From Prevotellaceae bacterium UBA1786 (GTDB lineage Bacteria > Bacteroidota > Bacteroidia > Bacteroidales > Bacteroidaceae), in NCBI GenBank assembly GCA_002314525.1, contig DCGE01000060.1, forward strand, positions 1 to 5,598: 5,598 nucleotides of DNA, in the 5' to 3' direction. Below are positions 1-5,598 of the stretch, in pieces. A program made the translations under genes and the position numbers. Every line of letters begins with the position of its first letter. Positions within the stretch are counted from its first letter, which is position 1. A model generated the notes under the pieces. It was not told the DNA's origin, ran no database searches, and was given only the letters and a program-made list of their open reading frames with translations.

Positions 1-1
1 T

Positions 2-658
2 ATTGGTTCGCCTATCGACCTCGAGACATTCCGCGATATAGTTAACAAGATGAAAATACAGAGTGCCTGTGCAAGATTGACCGCAGACATCGACATGATG
101 GACCGCAATTGGATACCAATAGGCCGATATACAGATGCCGATTCATCCCGCATCAGCTATTCGGGCATCTTCGACGGTGACGGTTTCGTCATCCGCAACC
201 TGAGCGGAAGGAGCGAGACAGATCAGAACTTCGGACTCATAGGTCACTCGGCCGAAGGATGTACGGTCAAGAACCTCATCATGGAGAACGTAAAGTTGGA
301 GGGCGGAATCAACAGTGCTCCGTTTATCGGGTACTGCGAAGGAACAACCACAATAGAATACTGTGCATCGATTGGCTTGCTGAAGTTCTCATCTACACGC
401 ACGGGTACAAAGAATTTTGGAGGAATCATAGGCAAGGGCTCAAAGGAGAATATGAATAGCTGCTATACAGTATATTCCTCACTTTCGGGTTCGAATGAGG
501 GAACTGCCAACACATGCTATTACGGAGCAGAGGTTGAGAAAAAGGCAAGTACGGGTGAACTCTGCTACCTGCTCAACGGCAGCAAAGGCACAGACCACCA
601 CTGGCTCCAGACCTTAGACTCCGACTCGATTCACAACAACAAATATCCCGTACAGCGA
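2..658 (+). other. GLUG-type repeat region (protein module)
   Basis: The encoded segment shows the usual layout of Bacteroidota GLUG regions. It opens with an IGSP...LETFRDIVN lead, then LTADIDM, WIPIG and YSGIFDGDGFVIRNL. Three glycine-rich turns follow (FGLIGHS, PFIGYCEG and FGGIIGKG). It closes with a CYYG...STGELCYLLNG segment and a final WLQTLD...YPV. Such regions are thought to fold as short beta-helix-like repeats in exported proteins. The module is cut at its 5' side by the window edge, so earlier repeats may exist. The family call is fairly secure; its binding role is unknown. Confidence 0.75.
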
Positions 659-3598
659 GACGGCAAGAAAGTCGATAGGAAGAATGGCAAGTACTACAAC
701 GTAGAATTCACCGAGAGCGACAACACGACATACGGAAGGGACCTCACGTCGAACGACTTCAAGGTCATTCACCACGGAGGCAACCTCTATGAGTTCGTCG
801 TCACCCTCGGAACTAAGGACGGCAAGGGTGAGCACCGCTTCCCCGACATGAAGTTGTCATACAACGAAGACGGCTCATGGGTGGATATAGCAGAACTGAA
901 GAAAATCAACAGGGATTCCGTGGCGTTCAAGCAGAACTGGTCGGGTGAGATAACCTACACCAAGGGAGAGTTCATCAACCCACACACGTTCCAGCAGCAG
1001 ACACCGGTGTTCTGGATCATGCAGGGCAACCATTCTTCAAGCAAGGCAACGAGCCTGCTCTGGTTGGCACCTGAGGGAACAAAGCCAATAAAGATCTTCA
1101 AGGCTGAGACACAGACTAAACCAACCAAGCAGGTCACGAGCCTTATCCAGCCGTCAGCCGCACCGACAGGAGCGAATGCCGTCATTGTGACTGAGCCTAC
1201 GATGGACATGAACAATAAGAAGCCTGGGACTGTATCGGTAATACTGAACACACCGAACCCTGCATACAGCCTCGGTGTATGGGACGCTACCGACAACCGT
1301 TTCATCTCAACGCAGGAGAACCCTGATGGAGCACAGAACATAACCATTTCGCTGCCTCAGCAGGACTGCATCCATGAGATTGTGGCACTGATGTATGCCC
1401 GCCAGGTCGATATGGTAGGTACAAAGCAAGACACAACATACGTCACATACGGAGTACCTATGTCGGTCAAACCACTTCACAGAATAGTACGCTCAAATGC
1501 GAACCAGACGTACAACGCCTCAAACAACCTGCGCTGGGCCATTGCATTCCCGAAGGACGAGGACCTGATATCCGACGATATGTTCTCCCTGTCGCGTGCC
1601 TTGAAGAGTGACTACTCCGATGCTACCTCACTCAAGTCGTTCAGTCTGAACAGCTATACGGAGACCACTGAGGAGAATGACACCCTGATGGGATGGTACT
1701 CATACAGCGACAAGTCACAGGAAGCATTGTCAACGACTGAAAAGTATGAAGACACGAAGAGCGCGTTCGACCAGTGGAACCTGACCGGCACGGCACAGAC
1801 AATACTTACCGAATACAAATATCCTGCGCGCTATATATATTATAATGTGGAACGCGCAACCACGAATACCGTATGGACCACCGACTCTACAGTATTCAGG
1901 AAGAGATGGAAGGTATTGCTGACCAACGTCCTGCCGAGAGTGGATAGCGTGAAGGTGATAAAGACCGATGAATGGGAAAGGACCCACAAGGTGAAGCTCC
2001 GTCTGGTTCTCAAGAACCCATATCCGGAAGACCTCGTACCTGAAGACCAGAAGTCTTCGGTAAAGGAAGAACGCAAACGTCAGGGTTTCAACACACGGAT
2101 GTTCGCATGGGACGAAAAAGCCAAGATAGTCATCAGGCGCTTTAGCCCTGACCACGAGCACTACTTAGGAGTGGATGAAGCGGCAGAGACCTTTGTAGTA
2201 GAGGGAAGGGAAGTGAAGGAAGATGAACTGACAGGCAACTGGTACGCAGAGGTCTTCGACATCCAGACTGCACCAGAGACACACTACTACTATTCGGCAA
2301 AGGTCGATAACAGCGAGAGCGACTATCCTATCTGCATCAACATGAAAGACTCGACCGAGTCGTCGGATGAGGATGCCATTGCATGCTATTCGAAGACGGC
2401 AGGAAAGATCACCGACTTCAAGGCATCGCAGGGCGAGTTCATCGGCAAGGTCAATCTGAGCTGGGAGTCGGACAACACCGGAAAAATGAATCTTACGAAG
2501 AAGACATACAAGTTTGGCTATGACAGTGGCCAGAGCAGCAGCAATCAGGAGTACACAATACCGACCAGCGGCAAAAAGGCTACAGACGACCACTCACTCG
2601 CAGGACAGGTAGATGAATACACCCTCACCAAGACAATCACACGCAGAGGACAGACATTTTGCGACACAGTCCGCACCTACGGCTATTCCATATACAGAGC
2701 CGGAAAGATATCCGGTCACGTGCGTATGCCGAACGGAATGGCGTTCCCGGGTGAGGTTACCGTAAGGATCAAGGTGACGAACCCGAGCAAACTGCATGTG
2801 AATGACATATACACGCCTGATGGGAAGATCCTCATAATGAAGGGCTATTCTCCGTTGGAAGAAGACACCGTAGTAGTTACCGACGAGAACGGCTACTACG
2901 AGATTGACAGCCTGTGCTACTACGGCACGGGAGTGGTATATACCGTATCGGCCGAGTCGGGCAATGCGTCCTTCGTCAACACCACGGGTGGGTCAGGAGG
3001 CATAGACCTCACACTGGAGAATGCATGCAACGAGTTCTCCAACGTTGACTTCATCTGTGAAGACACCCATCAGATCTCAGGCCGCATAGTCTATGCAGGC
3101 TCTACTGTGCCGGTAAGGGACATGGAGTTCTATGTCAACGGACAGAAGCTTGTGGAAGCTGACGGCAAGGCCATCGTCACCGACGCAATGGGTAATTTCT
3201 CATTCCCTGTTCCAAAGTTCAAGATGTCGATACAGGCACGCAAGGAAGGCCACGTGCTCCAGGGCGGTGGCTATGTGCTCGGAGGCGACGACGGCACGGA
3301 GAAGGAGTTCACCCCTACCAAGGACTACGAGGTGACAATGAGTGACTCAACGACAATCCGACTCGTAGGACGAGTGGCCGGTGGCAATACGGAGGGCAAC
3401 AAGGGAATAGGTTTCGGAGACTCAAAGAACATACTCGGCGACAGCATCACACTGGTGCTCCAGTTGGAAGGCGACAACACGTCGTTCATCCACTACAACC
3501 TCAACAACCCTGACGAGAAGAGCATGACAAGAACCTTCACACAGGATGTCTGTCTGCCAGGTGGCGGCGTGCTGCAATTCGATAGGACCAATGCCTAG
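2..3598 (+). CDS. Giant multidomain Bacteroidota-type surface/secreted protein, N-terminal and central part (5' end outside window; ends at in-frame TAG)
   Basis: This is the upstream 1198 codons of a giant gene. I do not recognise a named gene. Seen: the frame is open from base 2. The residues before Met50 (IGSPIDLETFRDIVNK) belong to the same GLUG-type module as those after it, so Met50 is internal and the start, with any signal peptide, lies upstream. Domain order by window codon (codon 1 at base 2): GLUG-type region 1-219; unassigned, partly highly charged region 220-802; fibronectin-III-like segment 803-900; two carboxypeptidase-regulatory-like Ig-fold modules about 901-1019 and 1023-1114; and the first half of a further Ig-like module from about 1118. 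Known of such proteins: large exported Bacteroidota proteins combine GLUG and Ig-like modules, probably in adhesion or cell-envelope roles. Inferred: extracellular location; no catalytic motif was seen. Odd: it stops at TAG in mid-module, while the same frame stays open for 666 more codons. A truncated product or a disrupted gene are both possible. Confidence 0.85.
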   Translation: MGSPIDLETFRDIVNKMKIQSACARLTADIDMMDRNWIPIGRYTDADSSRISYSGIFDGDGFVIRNLSGRSETDQNFGLIGHSAEGCTVKNLIMENVKLEGGINSAPFIGYCEGTTTIEYCASIGLLKFSSTRTGTKNFGGIIGKGSKENMNSCYTVYSSLSGSNEGTANTCYYGAEVEKKASTGELCYLLNGSKGTDHHWLQTLDSDSIHNNKYPVQRDGKKVDRKNGKYYNVEFTESDNTTYGRDLTSNDFKVIHHGGNLYEFVVTLGTKDGKGEHRFPDMKLSYNEDGSWVDIAELKKINRDSVAFKQNWSGEITYTKGEFINPHTFQQQTPVFWIMQGNHSSSKATSLLWLAPEGTKPIKIFKAETQTKPTKQVTSLIQPSAAPTGANAVIVTEPTMDMNNKKPGTVSVILNTPNPAYSLGVWDATDNRFISTQENPDGAQNITISLPQQDCIHEIVALMYARQVDMVGTKQDTTYVTYGVPMSVKPLHRIVRSNANQTYNASNNLRWAIAFPKDEDLISDDMFSLSRALKSDYSDATSLKSFSLNSYTETTEENDTLMGWYSYSDKSQEALSTTEKYEDTKSAFDQWNLTGTAQTILTEYKYPARYIYYNVERATTNTVWTTDSTVFRKRWKVLLTNVLPRVDSVKVIKTDEWERTHKVKLRLVLKNPYPEDLVPEDQKSSVKEERKRQGFNTRMFAWDEKAKIVIRRFSPDHEHYLGVDEAAETFVVEGREVKEDELTGNWYAEVFDIQTAPETHYYYSAKVDNSESDYPICINMKDSTESSDEDAIACYSKTAGKITDFKASQGEFIGKVNLSWESDNTGKMNLTKKTYKFGYDSGQSSSNQEYTIPTSGKKATDDHSLAGQVDEYTLTKTITRRGQTFCDTVRTYGYSIYRAGKISGHVRMPNGMAFPGEVTVRIKVTNPSKLHVNDIYTPDGKILIMKGYSPLEEDTVVVTDENGYYEIDSLCYYGTGVVYTVSAESGNASFVNTTGGSGGIDLTLENACNEFSNVDFICEDTHQISGRIVYAGSTVPVRDMEFYVNGQKLVEADGKAIVTDAMGNFSFPVPKFKMSIQARKEGHVLQGGGYVLGGDDGTEKEFTPTKDYEVTMSDSTTIRLVGRVAGGNTEGNKGIGFGDSKNILGDSITLVLQLEGDNTSFIHYNLNNPDEKSMTRTFTQDVCLPGGGVLQFDRTNA
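659..2407 (+). other. Unassigned central region of the giant protein
   Basis: About 580 residues that I cannot place in a known domain. The first part (about 680-1090) is rich in alternating polar and aromatic residues and looks beta-rich. A Thr/Pro-rich stretch around 1090-1190 resembles a linker. The segment around 2027-2230 is strongly mixed-charge (many K, R, E and D, including VKEERKRQG) and may be a helical or solvent-exposed spacer. No catalytic motif, membrane segment or repeat was seen. Continuous open frame and codon use like the flanks support it as real coding sequence. Confidence 0.5.
2408..2701 (+). other. Fibronectin-III-like segment (weak)
   Basis: The encoded segment opens with ITDFKASQGEFIGKVNLSWE, the typical first strands of fibronectin-III-like repeats in Bacteroidota proteins (an 'ASxG...KVxLSW' pattern). 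It ends with a TYGYSIYRAG strand directly before the next module. The middle is Ser/Gly/Lys-rich and lacks clear conserved positions, so the module call is tentative. It would act as a spacer or adhesion module. Confidence 0.4.
2702..3058 (+). other. Carboxypeptidase-regulatory-like Ig-fold module 1
   Basis: It starts with GKISGHVRMPNG, followed by VTVRIKV, then VVVTDENGYYEIDSL and VVYTVSAE. This is the characteristic 'G.V...G....V.V......T...G.Y....L....Y.V.A' layout of carboxypeptidase-regulatory-like domains, which are common structural modules in exported Bacteroidota proteins. An insert of about 25 residues sits between the second and third strands. It is structural rather than enzymatic. 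Confidence 0.6.
3068..3343 (+). other. Carboxypeptidase-regulatory-like Ig-fold module 2
   Basis: HQISGRIVYAGSTVPVRDME is followed by FYVNGQKL, IVTDAMGNFSFPVP and a FKMSIQARKEGHVLQG strand. This repeats the layout of the preceding module and follows it with only a short Cys-containing linker. The tandem arrangement supports both calls. Its likely role is as a structural stalk or spacer. Confidence 0.6.
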
Positions 3599-3751
3599 TT
3601 CGAGAGCAAGCGCATCGTCATCAAGGCCGACAACAAGACGGGCGAGTTCTGCCTCGACCTCTTCCCTGCCAAGTACAAGCTCTCGCAGGTATATGCCAAC
3701 GGCTACGGAACACTCTACCTTGCGAACGAGGGTATCAGCATCATAGACCTC
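3353..3751 (+). other. Ig-like module split by the TAG codon
   Basis: The first half reads TIRLVGRVAGG, GIGFGDSKNILGDSITLVLQ and ends ...LQFDRTNA before the stop. The second half resumes with KADNKTGEFCLDLFPAKYKL. The later 'TGEF...LFPAKYKL' strands are what a regulatory-like module would be expected to have after an opening such as LVGRV. The module therefore appears whole only if the TAG is read as a sense codon. Boundaries are approximate. Confidence 0.5.
3596..3598 (+). other. In-frame amber codon (TAG) interrupting the giant reading frame
   Basis: The codons around it read AAT GCC TAG TTC GAG (Asn-Ala-stop-Phe-Glu). It is the only stop codon in this frame in the whole window. A single C-to-T transition from CAG would create it, and CAG is the dominant Gln codon in this gene. 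The following base is T, and I see no obvious stable hairpin in the next 50 bases. There is also no hairpin plus T-run that would suggest a transcription terminator. It could be a true nonsense mutation, a sequencing or assembly error, or a suppressed codon. Confidence 0.95.
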
Positions 3752-5598
3752 ACCGACAGCACCGTCAACAGAACCTACGAGAAGGGCAATATGCAGACTT
3801 CATACTGTGCTTCGTTCAACAAGATATACCACAGTCCGGCCAAACTCACACTCACCCAGACCGACGGAGCTTCGTCGCTCGGCTACTACGGAGAGAAGAG
3901 CATAAACGTCAGCATGGTTACAGGCGCGGAGGAGATGACGGTAGCATGGACACAGGACGGCAAGGCCGGTTATACGTTCGGCCATCCAGTATTCCAGGGT
4001 GGTACAACCTATACCTTCATGGCAGAGGCATATGAGGAATACCACTACAACAACGCCAAGTCTGGAGCATTGACGAGAGTGCCTGTCGGTGGACACAAGC
4101 TGACGGTGACAAACGGTTTCGACAGTACGAACCCGATTATCAAAGGCAACCTCAACTCAAACGGCAAACTCAGTTTCACCATCACCCCTACCAATGCCAT
4201 CTTCAATGCCACAGGCGAGAATGCCCTGATGGCACTCGGAGCAGCGGTTGACGTGGAAGGCTATTCATACGAAGCTGAAGCCATCAAGGCATTCGTAACT
4301 GGTGACAGGGATATGGGTGTAGAGGTCGAGGCAGCATTGGAATGCAAGCCTCAGATACTCGATTACATCCGTGACCCTTACGGAGCCAACAGCTATGCAT
4401 ACAGGGAGAAGGGAACTCAGTACAACTGGACATCGCACTACGAGAGTGACTTCAAAAGGTATATCGAATTCGATTGGAAATTTGGAGCGGCGTGGATATT
4501 TGGCACAGCTGTTGGTGGTCTTACTGCCAATAAGGTTGCTGCATATCTCAGCGGAAGCCACAATTGGATTACAGAACATGAAATCGAGCAGGAAGACGGT
4601 GAATACCATCTCACTCTGAAAGACCGCATCGAGACAAGCAGCGATCCACTTGATGTGGGCGCAATGGCCGACATCTATATCGGTTCGGTAAGCACGGTTG
4701 ATATAAGGAAGACGCAGTCGTTCAATATCATCAACGGAACCACATACGATTCGCTGTTCAGTGCGATACAGACCGGTGCCGTAAAGGTTGTTTCCGAGGG
4801 ATTCGACAAATATAAAAAGAGGGAGTACCTTGTCGTTGCGGATGGCATATATCCGGCTCCAGGAACGGAAAGGACCTTCATCTATACACAGAAATACATT
4901 CTTGGTACTCTCATACCTAACCTTGAGCGTTCACGTGACCGTATAGGGCTCAGTAAAGACTCTGTGAAGAAGTACAACAACTGCATCAAGGATTGGCAGG
5001 ATGTCATCAAAGCCAACGAGGAAATCAAGGTCAAGGCTCTTTCTTCCACAAATGATGTTTCAAAGTATAGTATCTCCGGTGCCAGTATTGACCATAGCGA
5101 GGAAGGTTCATCCTATTACCGCAAAGTAAAGATTAATGGCGCTGGATGCTACACATGGAGTTTATATGGCAATGGCGGAAAAGATTCTGGAAGTCCAAAA
5201 ACACATATGAGTGATGAAAACTATGAAAGAATGGGAGGAGAAGACGAAGATGGAGAAATAAATGTAGATGTTAAAAAACATCTGGACCATACGAAGAAAC
5301 AGATCAGTAAGCTCGAAGGATGGGGATTTCTTTTAGAAGGGGCAGTGGGTGGAGGAAGTACCACAAACGTGACGAATAATGTACGCAACTACATTACCAC
5401 CATCGGAGGATCGGGCTATCACCTGACATGCACTGACAATAGCTACATAGACCTTGATGTAGTCAAGATTGACGATCCTGAATTGGGCTCGGTGCACAGC
5501 AATTTCAAGAATTACATTGACTTATACGAAGGTGGAGATGAATACAGAGGAAATGATTATCAAAATGGCGAATACACCTCACAGAAAATCGACACCTT
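3599..5598 (+). CDS. In-frame continuation of the same giant protein after the TAG (3' end outside window)
   Basis: I translated this stretch codon by codon in the same frame as the upstream part. All 666 complete codons are sense, and the window ends before any stop. It begins in mid-module: FESKRIVIKADNKTGEFCLD followed by LFPAKYKL looks like the later strands of the Ig-like module that starts near 3353. It then carries a long region with an RDPYG box (4370-4384), an ADIYIG box (4667-4684), a TFIYTQ box leading into LIPNLE (about 4874-4927) and a WQDVIKANEEIK segment (about 4994-5029). From memory, these boxes recur in this order in very long Bacteroidota proteins; their function is not known to me. 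No convincing independent start exists: the first in-frame ATG is at 3791, well inside the conserved part. It is most likely the C-terminal half of the upstream protein, either reached by readthrough or silenced by a recent nonsense mutation. No C-terminal sorting domain is visible because the end is missing. Confidence 0.75.
4319..5038 (+). other. Conserved-looking C-terminal block with RDPYG, ADIYIG and FIYTQ/LIPNLE boxes
   Basis: The block contains KPQILDYIRDPYGANSYAY (4346-4402) and a glycine-rich hydrophobic stretch at 4481-4528. YHLTLKD (4604-4624), ADIYIG, and TFIYTQ...LIPNLE with a basic/acidic SRD ending follow, and the block closes with WQ..I.ANEEIK. I recall the same order of boxes in other giant Bacteroidota proteins, but I know of no assigned function. 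The hydrophobic stretch is only about 16 residues, so a membrane span is unlikely. A profile search would decide the family. Confidence 0.4.

Noticed and set aside
1730..2593. Long minus-strand open frames (1730-2161, 2165-2593, also 955-1347 and 4265-4609)
   Set aside because: They lie wholly opposite the coding frame. They have Val/Cys/Leu-rich translations typical of antisense shadows, and show no recognisable domain or start context.
3599..3660. Recoding element (selenocysteine- or pyrrolysine-type hairpin) after the TAG
   Set aside because: No clear stable stem-loop is visible by eye in the following bases, the codon is TAG rather than TGA, and no homology points to a special residue here.
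3546..3746. Overlapping plus-strand frame bridging the TAG, considered as a programmed frameshift bypass
   Set aside because: Its translation is a Ser/Arg/Thr-rich shadow of the main frame. The main frame resumes unshifted after the TAG, so no frameshift is needed. No slippery heptamer was seen.
4481..4528. Transmembrane helix in the Gly/Ala-rich hydrophobic stretch
   Set aside because: It is about 16 residues with several glycines and is flanked by a beta-rich, polar context. That is too short and flexible for a confident membrane span.
3791..5598. Independent start of a second gene at the ATG at 3791, preceded by a purine-rich GAGAAGGGC
   Set aside because: The purine run encodes Glu-Lys-Gly in the same frame and the spacing is short. 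The ATG lies almost 200 bases past the TAG, inside conserved-looking sequence, and Bacteroidota rarely depend on such ribosome-binding sites. Reinitiation is possible but unsupported.
2..5598. Whole-genome TAG-to-Gln code, as in some gut phages
   Set aside because: Only one TAG occurs in 1865 codons, while ordinary Gln codons (mostly CAG) are frequent. A TAG-recoded genome would be expected to show several. The protein type also looks bacterial rather than phage.

Overview
This window is the interior of one very long plus-strand gene with no intergenic DNA. A single reading frame (codons starting at 2, 5, 8 and so on) is open from the first bases to the last and is broken once, by an in-frame TAG at 3596-3598. 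Upstream of the TAG there are 1198 sense codons and downstream 666 more. Both sides are in the same frame and read as one continuous protein type. The Met at 50 is not a credible start, because the 16 codons before it belong to the same N-terminal module. The gene therefore begins before the window and runs on past its end.

The protein resembles the giant, multidomain, probably secreted or surface proteins of gut-type Bacteroidota (Prevotella/Bacteroides-like). The N-terminal part is a GLUG-type region (2 to about 658). A long region I cannot assign follows (about 659-2407). Next come a weak fibronectin-III-like segment (about 2408-2701) and two carboxypeptidase-regulatory-like Ig-fold modules (about 2702-3058 and 3068-3343). 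A further Ig-like module (about 3353-3751) contains the TAG in its middle. After it comes a long C-terminal part (about 3752-5598) with motifs I recall from other very long Bacteroidota proteins (an RDPYG box, an 'ADIYIG' box and a 'TFIYTQ...LIPNLE' box). GC content is moderate, falling from about 60% near 3600 to about 34% around 5161-5280. The assignment to Bacteroidota rests on protein style, not on any marker gene.

The main point of interest is the TAG. It sits mid-domain, one transition away from CAG (Gln), with no downstream decay of the frame. The simplest readings are a recent nonsense mutation or a sequence error. Suppression or recoding is possible, but one TAG in 1865 codons argues against wholesale TAG reassignment. 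No RNA genes, mobile elements, CRISPR arrays, promoters or terminators could be supported.
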